A DNA stretch of 64,000 bases, taken from NCBI GenBank assembly GCA_001949185.1, contig BDGG01000007.1, positions 1,012,730 through 1,076,729 on the forward strand, written 5' to 3'. The notes beneath the pieces are model-generated. The model searched no databases and was not told the DNA's origin. It saw only the letters and a program-made list of their open reading frames with translations. Positions 1-11,600 of the stretch are shown piece by piece (the first letter of the stretch is position 1; the number at the start of each line of letters is the position of its first letter). A program made the position numbers and the translations under genes. The DNA is from Ramazzottius varieornatus (Eukaryota; Tardigrada; Eutardigrada; Parachela; Ramazzottiidae).

Positions 1-617
1 ATTACCAAAGCATCCGCTTCGAACGCAAACAGGTCGAAAGACCAGCGAGAGTTCGTTTTTTTGGCGACGTTCCAGTAAGGCAAAATCCTTATGTATCGGC
101 AAACGGACAAGTCGACGATCTTCCACGCATTCAGGTTTCACAGCACAGTGTTGCTCCAGTTCAACCAGGGTCTGCCGGCAGTGTTTTGGGGTGGTGTCAG
201 CAATCGGACGAAATTCCAACACCTCCGCGGCGTCATCACACATAGAGTACGAGCAGCTCCACGCAATATTCGGCTTTCCGAAGGTCTCCCACCTCCGTGT
301 ATGTCCCTCCTTCTCCAGCCTCCACACCATCACCAACTCACCCGCAGTTCTATGAGAGGTTTGTGCGACGAACCAAGAGCAGACCTGCTAGACAAGCGGT
401 CGTTAGAAACCCGCAGCCATCTGTTGCCGGAGCATCAGTGAACGCAGAACGTTTGGCTGAGAGGCGAAACGTCCAGACAACTATTGATTACATGAGCAGA
501 ATTAACAAACAGCGCGAAAGACAAAGTAATCGCTGTTCCGCCAATGCTTCACTCTCGGGAGATGAAGTGGGTGATGATCTGTTAAGTCAGCAAGACAGAT
601 CTCTAGAAAAGCTCTAG
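1..617 (+). other. Unresolved open frames upstream of the MULE remnant
   Basis: Two overlapping plus-strand open frames (91-441 and 297-617) lie here. The second is Ser/Pro/Arg-rich, rises to a charged stretch and ends in a stop just before the ZSWIM-like transposase frame. I recognise no domain. The position suggests the N-terminal part of the same decayed transposon gene, with frame breaks, but a host exon cannot be excluded. Confidence 0.25.
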
Positions 618-635
618 ATTCCGACAGGTCTGACG

Positions 636-1112
636 TTGTCTCATCCAAACACGGCATTAGGAACTCTTACCTTCGACTTTTGCCTGTATGCCATTATGTG
701 CGAAGACAAGAATGGCGTTGGTCAGGCAGCTTTCGTCGGTCTTCTTTCGTCGGAAAAAAAGGAAAACTTGGCCTTCTTCTTCGAGTCCTTCAAGGACGCC
801 CATCCAGAGCATTGGGAAAGGGTTGAAGTAGCTTTCACGGACAAGGACTTTCACGAGATTGCTTTGCTGAAGAGAGAACTACCTCAAGCTAGACCGCTAC
901 TGTGCGTGTTTCATGTGGTGAAGTGGATGAAGACTAAGATCGTAAGACTGCCAAACGTGAAGGAGGACAGACTGCGCATTTACCAGCTCTTCAACAAAGC
1001 TCTACACTGCTACAACGAAGACAACTTCGAAAAAAACCGGCAAGACCTCATTGACGATAGCGCCATGACGGAAGAGTTTCGAGGCTATCTGCAGGATAAC
1101 TGGTGGATTTAA
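636..1112 (+). pseudogene. MULE/ZSWIM-type transposase remnant
   Basis: A single open frame of about 158 codons matches the central part of MULE-superfamily transposases and their ZSWIM1/ZSWIM3-like relatives. Visible signatures are an acidic stretch after an FTDKDF segment, and the LLCVFHVVKWMK block, which corresponds to the conserved F-H-V/L-x-K/R motif after the second catalytic Asp. The frame opens without a convincing start and ends at a stop right after a Trp-Trp pair, where the family would continue into further helices and a SWIM zinc finger. None of that is visible downstream, so this is a fragment. Family assignment is by eye. I am fairly sure of the MULE/ZSWIM type, less so of the subfamily. 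Confidence 0.6.
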
Positions 1113-2187
1113 TGGCATGGGCCTACCTAACGCCGATCGCAGAGTCGTCCCGGAAATCATCGCTCTTGAATAGCTGTTTGTCCAGATGAGTATGTACACT
1201 GTGGTACTTCTGAGAGTTCTTTGTCACCCCACAGGCTCATGTGTTCTTCCAGCGACAGATTACGGACATACTACCTAGTTTCTCGTATTTCGGTCACCTC
1301 CAGTTGAAATAAAATTCTGGGCGGTGGTGCGATGAGCCGTTGGTGGTGTCGAAAGTTTAAATATTAGTGGTGAGAGGAGCCCATCGGTGGTGTGTCAATT
1401 AAAACCGGTGGTGAAATGAGCCCTTCGGTGGTGTCGGTGGTGAGAGGAGCCCTCACCTTTTTGTTTATAAAACCGAAACCGAAATATAAAAGGCGGTAAC
1501 AATAGTTTTGTGGCGGTGTGGAACTAATTTGACTACTACCGGAAAAGGCGGTGACAGTAGCGTTTTAGGCGCTGTGCAGCGCTAGTAATTGCGATTAGGC
1601 GGTTCAGGCGGTGGCAATAGTCAAACTCTTTTGAAAAAACGAAGTCATACCAAATTTAGATTTTTATCCTTCAGACACTAGCTAACTCATTTGCCAGAAA
1701 CCAAGTATTAGCGGTTTGTGGAGAAACAGCTTTGTTGAAGAACGGAAATTTGTTCGCCAAAATAGCCATATTGCGAAATAATGCCGAAAAGAAGTATTGT
1801 GAATCCGGCTGCTACTGAAATTATTCTCTCCGATGAAGAACCATTATTTCCACTGACTGTTTCCTCACTACGATACACCAATGTCTAAAGCGGACTGAAG
1901 CGGAAGTCATTCTCAGGTCTTGGATTTAATGGTAGAGCTGAAAATTTAGTGATAATTGGGCCGCGCCGCCCGGTAGGTTCTCGCAAATATCTAATTACTA
2001 TTCACTGTATCTAAAAGGAAGTAGAGTCAAGTACTGAAATTAACCGCGACAACTCATCAGACATGAGGTCTGTTACACCTCCTTGCAATGGCAAGAAATT
2101 TACAAACACGTAATGAATTCACTAATTGATCAATTCCAAACACTGAACCTTCTGAGACTGAAATCGATCCTTTTGGAATGGACGCCA
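1113..2187. repeat. GGTGG-rich degenerate repeat and non-coding stretch
   Basis: No gene is visible here. From about 1,318 to 1,460 the sequence repeats variants of GGTGGTGAGAGGAGCCC, and from 1,490 to 1,625 variants of AGGCGGTGACAATAG, each several times with substitutions. This is a degenerate repeat tract, possibly a decayed transposon terminus, since it follows the transposase remnant directly. The rest is AT-rich with many stops. Confidence 0.45.
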
Positions 2188-4657
2188 TCAAGAAAATGGC
2201 AATTTCAGAGTTCCGACGAAAGGTGTAATTGATCCATTAGAGGAGGACATCTTCGGTATCCTGTCTGCAAAGTCGAAAAACAAATCAAGGGCCAGAATAT
2301 AGTGAACACTGTTGTGGAAAAGGAGCGAAACACGCAGCAGAGTACGGCCAGCAGAGGAACAAGAGCATTCCAGGTTAGACGAGTAGCAAAGGGTTTGAAG
2401 ACAGCTGGAAAAACAGACGGAAATTGGTTTATTTAAGACCCGACAAAATAGAGCTGGAAAACGAAGCGAAGTGTAGTAGTGCGAAGACGGAAGTGATGGT
2501 TTTGCCAGGAGGACTGACATGAATACGACAGGTTTAGGCTCAGGTTTGGCAGCACGTCCGATGAGTTTTTCCGTTCGGGCGATTAGTTGTAGGTTCTGAT
2601 CGACTAGGGTCCGTATTTCGGTGGCCTGTGCCTCGCTCTTTCGCCTAAGGACTTCGAGCTCGTTTCTAACTGCAAAAGAAATCATACTTCAGCTCATGTA
2701 TTGGAAACATGTGTCATATACAGTGCGGCCCCGCCAGGTTTGTGCAACTCACTTTTAGGTCATGTGAAAAATTCAGATCCAGTTTCTCCTTTTAACCAAC
2801 CATTGACGTCTAATCAGCAGGTTATGCCGCCTCTTTCGAGACGGGGATTGCTTTTGCATCAGAAAAGATCGTTTCGCAAACTCGATTTGAGCTGTTGGCG
2901 GTAATGAGAGTTCCCAACCTAAACGAATAATTTTTCACAGGTCCCCACAGTCGAGCTCGAGAGAGCAAATTGGTAGCAAATGAGGAGGAACAGTTTAGGA
3001 TGTCCGATGAGGCTGGAGAGAATAATCTGCTATCCAATCCCGAAATGCAATCGAACGTTTTGTCCAAAATTTTAGGGGTTACCAGGAAACCATGATTATT
3101 TCAAAAATTTGGTTTCGGCGTAGATATCGTGAGTGGACCTGAAACTGTGTTTAGTCAGAAAGCCAGATCAGTGTGCTTGCATTTGAACTGACTTTGGACG
3201 GAATACCTTTGGCCGCATGACCGGAGCGATTTTTTGAAAACTACACAAAAACTACGAGGTAAAAGTAGCGGACTTGTCCATGTAAAATCGCATGGGGTAC
3301 TTGTCCACCCCAGATCTCATCTGCTCATCAGATTTTGTCACGTTTTGGTTTATTTGATAGGAAGAAACCCCTATCTATTTTTCAAATATGGTAGACAGGA
3401 AAGAACAGCGGAATTCGTGAGAAACATCCGCTGGGAAGAGGTACAGTCAGCCCAATGTTAGAAAGCATGTTTTCAAAAAATCAGCTGATTTTAATCAACC
3501 AAGTTACCGTACACATACATATGCAAAGTTTTCAGGGTGGACAACTTCACCATGCGATTTTACGTGGACAAGTCCGCTAGTTTTACCTCGTAGAAAAAGT
3601 TGTCAAAACTAAAAAGTTCGACACGGAGAATAACTACTCGGGAAAACGTCTTAAACATCCCTCCATCTAAGCCTCATTTTTTAGTGATGACCAAGATGTT
3701 GTTCTAATATTACATCCATCTACTTTTACGGAAAAATGCCCCTGTACTTGCGTAGGTGTCTGCGCATGGAAATCTTCCCCTCTTTTCAGCTTTTGATTTT
3801 GAAAAATCAGGGTGTGGGTCTGGTTAGTTCGATCGATCGATCGAATCACACAACATAATTTCTGAAATCCAAAACAATGTACTCGAAGAACAATAAGGTT
3901 TTGGGACCACAACAAGTGTCGGATGGGAAACGATTTTTTTCGCGAGGATGGGTAGGCTTGAATTGTGTTCCGAGCGCCTGTGGTCGTTCCCTCTCGGCGG
4001 TTGACGTTGAGTTGAGTCGAAGCCTTTTCCTTTCCCAAAATGAATCTTCGGCTAAAAGGTACCTCAGGGCATTTTTTATCACAGAGTAATGCACCGAGGA
4101 AGATACGTGCTCACTTTCCGGAACCCGAATTTTTATCAAAAGTTGCACAAACTTGGCGGGGCCGCACTGTAGGTCGGTTGAAGAAAATATATTGAGCACG
4201 GTGGCCGTAATTCATTTCATCTTTAAAACTGAAATTTCTTCTGGGAATCATGCTTGTACTGCTTGCCCCCTAGTGCTTCAAGCCTGTGCTTGATGCTTCT
4301 TTGATGATGGCCGCACACTGCATGGCAGGCTTCCGGGATGGTGGACCTATATGTCGATGTGAGCAATGATGTACAGCTGTACTTGCCTTGTCGAGCGTCC
4401 CGCTCTAGTTCTGCAACACGATCCGCCAACGACCTCTCCACCACTGCGTCCGCACCGTGTTCGTCGAAAGCACTGAGCCGAGCAATAGGCCCTGGAGTAG
4501 TCGTGACAGAAGTGGCTAGGGAGTCGGTGTAGGAAGGCGGAAAAACTCGTGCCTCTTGTGGGTTGTGCTCCGCGATTAGAACTGGAGGGACCATTGGTTC
4601 ATTCACGACATGAGCAGGCGTACGAATTTGAAACATTCGCGTAATCCTATCCCTCAT
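2188..4657 (-). CDS. Coiled-coil protein, two-exon model with a GC-AG intron
   Basis: Exon 1 is 4,387-4,657 (ATG at 4,657) and exon 2 begins at 2,669, reading to a stop at 2,188-2,190. The intron has the GC-AG form: the donor reads AAG then GCAAGT and the acceptor is a pyrimidine run ending GCAG. The phase-1 join restores a Val codon and fuses two heptad-like stretches (LADRVAELERDAR then VRNELEVLRRKSEAQ) into one coiled coil of about 55 residues. Exon 1 otherwise encodes a Pro/Thr/Ser-rich region. The tail after the KPEPKPVV segment looks non-coding, so a further splice or early end is possible. An in-frame TAG precedes the ATG. The second coiled-coil piece vaguely resembles the TSC22 box, but the GC-AG join fits better. 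Function unknown. Confidence 0.4.
3252..3593. mobile_element. 342-bp inverted-repeat element (MITE-like)
   Basis: The two ends are inverted copies starting CTACGAGGTAAAA and continuing for about 70 bp with few mismatches. Both arms carry the segment TAGCGGACTTGTCCA followed by GTAAAATCGCATGG. The interior has no recognisable coding sequence. Runs of A flank both ends, so a target-site duplication cannot be told from base composition. It lies in the large intron of the coiled-coil gene model. Confidence 0.6.
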
Positions 4658-5253
4658 TTCTCGAGCCTATTCCATCTCTCCTGGCGTAGTTGGCAGTCAG
4701 CTGTTTGCACGAATACGGTTCTTGGATGAGATCCGCTAGGACCTGGGAGATCTTATTGAACAGTCTTAAACAGTCCCACCCGATTGTTCAAACTAACAAG
4801 TAGTATGGCTGAGAGCATGCAGAACAAATCGCAAGACTTTCGACTCTAGACATGAACTTGTACGAAGCTACATGTAGAATGGGAAGATCCGTGTTCACTG
4901 TGTAGCTGCAGGCAGCTCAGCTGACTGATACGCTTTTACTGACCAAGGGTCGCTGTCGTTCCCCATATCCCTATCAGCTCTTTTCGGCTTCGTGTGATCA
5001 AATGCGTATTGCAGAGAGATTGACCATTGAACGTCTTTGCTCTATCCAGTGGAACTGATTTTGATTTCGGCTGTGTATTATCGAGACAATTTTGTTCTCG
5101 CCTACGAGATACCGCACAAAATTCCCGACACAAGATGGCTAATTATCTAAATTCACTTAAAACATACTGCATGTGAACTGGTAATTTTTTGCATAAACGT
5201 AGTCGAAAAACCAGGAACAAATTGCGAGAACAACTAATGAAACTTATTTCAGC
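4658..5253. other. Non-coding stretch
   Basis: This lies between the coiled-coil exon and the 3' end of the LRR gene. I see no recognisable coding exon, repeat or RNA here. Confidence 0.4.
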
Positions 5254-8200
5254 TTAGTGTGCATATACGGGACAAAATACACGGAAGAGATTTGACACTA
5301 ATACTACCACCATTGAACACGAGTATAATACTGGATAAAAACCCCACAACACGTTGCCACCGTTATTGGCTTCCTTCAGAGGGCGCTGGAGCTTACTCGC
5401 TTCTGTATGTACCGGTTCGCACGTTTGCGGGTAGTTGCTCAACTGCGTCACCACAGCTCCGAAGGTTTCCCTTGGTTCCCGGCATTTGGTTTCCTTCTCG
5501 TGCGACAACAGCGACGGCCACTGGGTCTGACTGATCCACTTCAGGTTGCAGTCGCACTTTAGCGGATTATCTGAAAAGACACAACAAAACCTCAGTCCGG
5601 TCTCAGGTTTCAGTTTTATCGATCTGAACGGTGAGGTGCAATAAACTTGCAAGTTATCAGGTTACCCACGATAAATTAACCCAATATTTATGCGGCTGCA
5701 AGCTTGTGCAATTGGACGCTCAGCCGGAAAGTGGGCAAACAACACGAGCATTGTTTGAGGGATTATCCCTTTGGTATTATTGGGGTCAGTTGTGGAGCGA
5801 GGTTGGGGAGTAGCCTAATAACTGTGACCGACCCTTCGGCGTCGTCGTCAGACCAGCTAACCATGTTTGTTATTAGCCCCTTGCGGTTCAGTAATTACAT
5901 CCCCGTCAAACTCATTAGATGACGGTATAACGCAACGTGACACATTACACCCACGGATTAGCTCCCAACAGTCGCCCATTGCGCTGACCCAACTGTCGAC
6001 AACTGTCCCGGCAAAAGTAATAACTGGACTCTGATTCGATCTTATTACGCGGGGCTTCATGATGACAGGCCAAATATCCCAAGTTCCCAGCACGCTACTT
6101 CATGATCCAGAAAGCCACAAGCCGTACGGTACAACAGCTCACAGGGGTGAGAAAGTTTCCCGCCCATACCAAATTTCGGCTACAAAATCACTTTGCCTTT
6201 TTTGCACGAGCAAGCCTGACGATGAGCGTTTTGGGAAGTACTTTGGGAAAAACCTTAACTAAACTGCTCAAAAAACAGCCTTTTTTCGACGGACGATTGT
6301 GACTTTCTACATCGTATCAAGCACGACTGTAGACCACCGAAAATTTCATATAGAAGCAGTTTTAACGAGTATGGAGTACAAGTGCATGTGTGGATCAAAA
6401 GTCTTACCATGGATGTCAAGGATTTTGAGGCTTTTCTTGATCGGTCGAAAGGCTTCTTCATGGAGAGTGGTCAGTTTGTTTCGTGCCAAGTAAAGCCACT
6501 CCAATTGGCGCAATGAATGGAAGGCGCGGGTCGATATGTTTGACAGGCGATTTTGATGGAGGTACAAATACTTGAGCGAATTGTCCAGGGTTCGGAAGGC
6601 GTGCGGGGGGATGCTGGTGATGGAGTTGTTCTGTAGATTAAGATGGCTCAAGTTGTCCAGGCTGGACAAGGCTTCCACCGGGACGCGGCTCAGATTGTTG
6701 GATGACAGATCCAGCGCACTCAGCGTATTACTCAACCCCGAGCTCTCGTCCGTCACACCACCGGCCACCATTTTGCCCACAAAGGCTTCCCTTGACACAT
6801 CTTCCAGGCAGTTATGGTTCATATTCAGGATCTCTAACTGCTGCAGGCTGGAAATTGCCGGTGGTACTTCGCGGAAGAGGTTGTAGCCCAAATCCAGCCG
6901 ATTTAATGAGCTGGTTACGCCCTGTAACGTTAAGCTACTTTTACCAAGTTTCCATGTACAGGGAGGGCGCAGTTTTTTCCCAATCATGAATATATCGGAG
7001 AAAAATGTCATCGCTTGTCGCTACAGTTTGACTCAGTAAGCGTGAAGATCAGCTTGATTTCACCGTAGCAAAATGGCACGAGAAGCACTGCATCACTCGC
7101 TCGGTCATCTGGTTAAAAGTCGAACAGCTCAGCAGTGCGACTTTCAGCTGTCTGCCGTTTTTTTCTCTTGCACGTGTCGTAGATTTTACCTGAAAGAAGC
7201 CTTCCTGAAAGGTGTCAATCATATTGTAGGCTAAATGGATTTCCTGCAGCGCGGTTGATTTGGAGAACATTCTTCCCGGCAGTCCCTTAATCATATTATG
7301 GTTCAAATGGATCTTGGTCAGGTTGTCGGCTCCATTGAAGGCAAAGGTCTCGACATCCTCAATTTCGTTATTGTCCAGATACAAATTAAGCAGCGATTTC
7401 ATGCCGGTGAAGGCATTATTGGTCACCCTGGTAATGAGGTTATTGTTGAGGTTGAGCGTTTTCAGCGCCTTGAGCCTCTGTAGCGCCTCATGGGGGATAC
7501 TGTGGAGCAAATTGCCCGACAGATCCAGGGAGATGAGCGTCTGGTCCAGGTTGAAAAAGGCCATGGCGTCGATGGCTTGGACGTTTGAGCGAGTGATGGA
7601 CAAGTGGTGGATGTGCAAGTGCTGGAACTTCAGGCCAGGTAGATGGACAATCTGGTTGCCGCGCAGGCGCATGTGTCTATCAACACACACATGAAATTAT
7701 TATTCCAGACAAACATGGAAGATCTATATCGTGTATGTCACTGTTCCCGTTAGAGCATTCAGAGCAACGTGTGGCAGGGATATAAATGTCAACAAATAAT
7801 CAGCGTATCAGCTGTTGCGCATACAGGGCTCCCCTTTTGTGTCAACATGCTGGACCAATGGATTATACCACAAGGTCCACTGTCCACTTTGCCGGCTTTG
7901 CCCTGTATTGCGCTGACAGAATGTGTAATGGCAACAATGCTGCCGCAGTATTGCGCCGACACAAGTGCAGCATTAACCCCTCTTCCCATTCCTTGGCCTC
8001 ATCAATTCGTAACCACTTAGGTTCTTAACCCGAAGACTACTCGATGCTATTCTGTCGTCAATTTTCAGTGAAGTGCGTCCTCCAAAATACCATTTCATCA
8101 TAGCAATGCAGTGGGCCGGGTTTCAAAACGGGTTCGAACACTGAGCCTTAGTAGACTCTAAAACCGCGGTCCGCCCAGGCCCATAAATACACTACCCGTT

Positions 8201-8603
8201 GGTAAGTCTGTCTCCGCGAAAAGTTTGCTCGTTTAATACTTTGATCGTCCCTTAGTTCCCCGTATTTTTCAATTGACGGAGGAATTTTCGGGGGGAAAGC
8301 AACTACTGACCATGTTGCATCCTGCTCATTGTCTACGACTTGTTACGTGATCTTAACTTACTTGATAATAGTTTCCTTGGGTATTTTCTCCAGCAATATG
8401 CCAATCTGGTCGACGTCGGCATTCTCACAGATGACTTCCAGGCCGTCCTCTTCCAGTGTTTTCTTGCAGACACAGGGCGTATTCAGCAGCTCTTTCGGGC
8501 ACTCCAACTTGCGATTGTGACACTTGCCGATGGCGAAAACACACCATATCAAGTATAAGCCCTGGATGAATGCCAACTGCAACCCCATACTTCCTTGAAC
8601 CAT
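5254..8603 (-). CDS. Secreted or membrane-anchored leucine-rich-repeat protein
   Basis: Four exons join in frame: 8,362-8,603, 7,190-7,676, 6,408-6,921 and 5,254-5,570, giving 519 aa. Residues 1 to about 30 form a signal peptide (a second ATG at 8,588 would shorten it). Then comes a Cys-containing LRRNT-like cap (ECPKELLNTPCVCKK), 12 to 13 leucine-rich repeats of the 24-residue extracellular type (LxxLxLxxNxIxxI), an LRRCT cap beginning NPLKCDCNLKW, and a hydrophobic C-terminus of about 30 residues. That tail fits a GPI signal or a single membrane anchor. The architecture matches arthropod cell-surface LRR proteins of the connectin/chaoptin/capricious kind, which act in adhesion and recognition. 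I cannot name an orthologue. Introns are 66 to 837 nt. The model has no frame breaks. Confidence 0.8.
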
Positions 8604-11600
8604 TCTTCCCTCAAACAAACAACCAATCCCGCAGTGGAAAATCAAACTGCCTCACGTTGCCGTAGAATAAGTCCCCCTTCACACCGAGCTCGTGTTCTAC
8701 AGACGGATGAACGCCTTTAAAAAAAATAGACGGTCAAAACAGAAGATCGCTCCGCTTGACGGTTCTTCTATGAAATGTGTTTTTCTTTCCGGCCTTATTT
8801 TACAAAGGCGTTCGGACGGAGAAAAGTGACGTTCACGTCATCGTTGACGGCACAGATAATGAAGATAACTGGCTGCTGCCGTTTATCCGAGTCCTCTCAG
8901 AGTGAAGTAAACTGCGGCACTGTTGTTTTTTTATCCGACGAGATGAGACGAAAGAAGGGCGGACTCAGTCAATTGATCCAGATCAAGGAGGAAATTGAAT
9001 AAAATGTGATCATAAATGCTTTTGATATCGTTTGGCTGTCCTTTCTTCTTCACAACTCAGTCGACTCTTTTTCCAATCGATGGCTTCCCAAAATATCCCA
9101 CGGGACGTTTCCCGAGCGTGAGGTGTTGCAAAGGTGGGTGAACAGTTCAAAGATGGATAGTGATTCACGAAAAAATGCGGCTTTTGTAAAGGAACGTCAA
9201 AAAAGTCTGTTCAGTGATGGCAAAAGTGGCGGGTTGTTCACACTTAATTGTGGTCGATTTAATCCGTAAGATACACTTCAGTACGGTGGTCGCCGTTTGC
9301 TCAACTGCTCAAGCCTGAACTTGACAAACACTGAGGCCGAAAAAATATCCCCTAGTAGGATATCAGACGAGGAAAGGAGCAAAGCAACGAATATCAAATA
9401 TCCGGAAGGCAGTTATGGGAGACGCGCTTATGTCCGCGCTTTTCCAATGCCACTGCAATTATTTCTCGACGGGGTGAACGAGACGTCGATGGCAGCAGCA
9501 GGCACTGAAAGAAAACAATGTCCGATAGTGGAATAACGAGCCGATGATTTTTCCACTCTACAAGCAGGGAGAAAAAGCATGGGGAACCAATGGGAAATCA
9601 ACAAATCGGGGAACCAAGCTTGACTTTTACGATATGCCGCAAGGGTCCCATTACGTCACGCCAAAACACTCTCTGTGTGGTATAGTAAATCTTGCTCACG
9701 AAAAAGAAGCTTTCACACTCTGCTGGTTGTACAATAATCCTCTGTTTCCTTTCAGAAGATCGAAGACCGAAAAATGCATACTAACCGACTGTCACCTTCA
9801 TTTGAATTTAGATTTTCAAACACGCTTATGGGAGTTAACTGGAGTTTTTCCTCTTGTCGCTGCACTGACTTCGCGTTTTTCCCCACGTACCGTAATTGCA
9901 ACAGTCGGAGAAGCTCGCGAAGCCATAAAAGCTTATTCAGCAGGAACTTCGCTGCTGGGTAATAGTTTATCGATCGTAAAGGGGAAAAAACGGCGGACGT
10001 CATTGTTAATGTTAGACAAGTTATGCTTACCAGCTGCCGGAAGAAGCAATAGATTGCAAAGCATCGAGAGCCATTAGCATGTCCAAGTAAAAGGCCGTGT
10101 CAGTCATTCGTTGAATGCTTGACACATCTTACATAGTGCGCCTAAGGTCCACAAAACCAGCAGTCGAAGAAAGGCAAGAAAAAAAAGCTGATCCGCCGGC
10201 TACAGTGCGCAACGGAGGCTTTGGGGATCGACGAACGTACAACTCCGCCGTGTCCGTAAAGATGAAGGATTTGATGTGGAGCAGCGTTTAGCACTTTAGG
10301 CCCGCTCTTCTTCCACGCAACACGACTACACTACTGTGGCAAACTACTCATCACACACCAAGCCTCCCTGATCAAATGCGACAAAACGCGTGCGTGAACC
10401 ATCTCAAGCCCGACTTTTACAACTATCCGCCTGTTCACAACCAAGTATAACCACCATTAACAGAAACCGGGCTCTCCGCCGGATGTCCCTGCCTAGAACA
10501 TCCTTTGTTTCTATTTCAACAGACCATGTCAGCCATAACACAAAAGAGTCAGTATGAGCTTTTGAAACAGAAACCATGTGGCCGGTCAATGAGACACGCG
10601 TGTTGCCCGCCATGGTTTTCTATTTGAATGGCTCATTCTGCGTACAAACGGCCCAACTCTTACTGCGATTGAATTGAAAGGGGATCGGATGTACGGATGC
10701 TTGCTTAGTTTAACTTCGTTTCTGGTGGAAAGTGTACTCCCATCTCCTCTCCTCTCATCCAACAGAGTACATCCTCCAACAGCCCCATGCTGCGTCACGC
10801 CGCATCGGAAGTCCTATAGTGACCCATTTCAGTTCGTCGATCATCAGCACATCCTCGTGCTCAGCGGTAGCCAGCTTCCTTGTTTTACTCTTCGTCCATA
10901 CTTTGGTGTCTGTTATGATTCTCGGCAGCAAGTAGGCTTAAGCAAAAAGTAGGCGTCGTCAGCCCAACTTTGAGCTGTGGGAAAATGGGTGTCATTTTTC
11001 GGTTTCTGACGGCAGCTCCATCGTCAGCTGTGACAGCAATTGGGAGGAATATGTAGCGGGCAGGGAGTAACGTGAGACGGCATACTGTAAAATGGCCCGC
11101 CGACTGTAATGAATCACTATGATTAAAAGATGCTATCACAGCCGTGGAGCAATAACGCGCCGATAATCAGCAAAAGCTGGCCACACAATGTGATGACAAA
11201 CATCGGGCAGCCATCACATCAAACACCAACATGCTACCCCGTTGCGCAACTTGACCACTCTAATTTCTCCTTTCTCAACTTCCGGGTTAAAAATATCCAA
11301 AGGACAAAGCGAACTATCCTGCCCGACAGCCAAGCCTGATTATGGTCTTTTCAAGTATTCTAACCTAGAAATCGTTGACAAAGATCTCATGTGGAGATTT
11401 CCACCGTTGCGTCGTAAAAAGGGAAAAGCTCGAGCTGTACGTACCAACATTGACACAAAGTTGCCCGTGCGTCGATTTATGAGAGTATAAATCATGATTC
11501 GGTAATGTGTGATAGAAATATTAGGTTGGTTGAACATGCCGCATTAAATTTGTAGGCTGTCAAAAAAGGTTGAGGATGAAACTGACAAAGCTAGCACCAG

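Noticed and set aside
2188-2685. TSC22-box protein
   Set aside because: The segment VRNELEVL resembles the TSC22 box, but downstream residues do not match. The GC-AG splice to the 4,387-4,657 exon explains it better as a general coiled coil.
8125-8160. tRNA T-arm-like GGGTTCGAAC
   Set aside because: No matching acceptor, D or anticodon stems can be drawn around it.
9544-10077. 177-aa gene
   Set aside because: No domain, unbiased composition and no splice or 3' signals. Frames of this size occur by chance in 64 kb.
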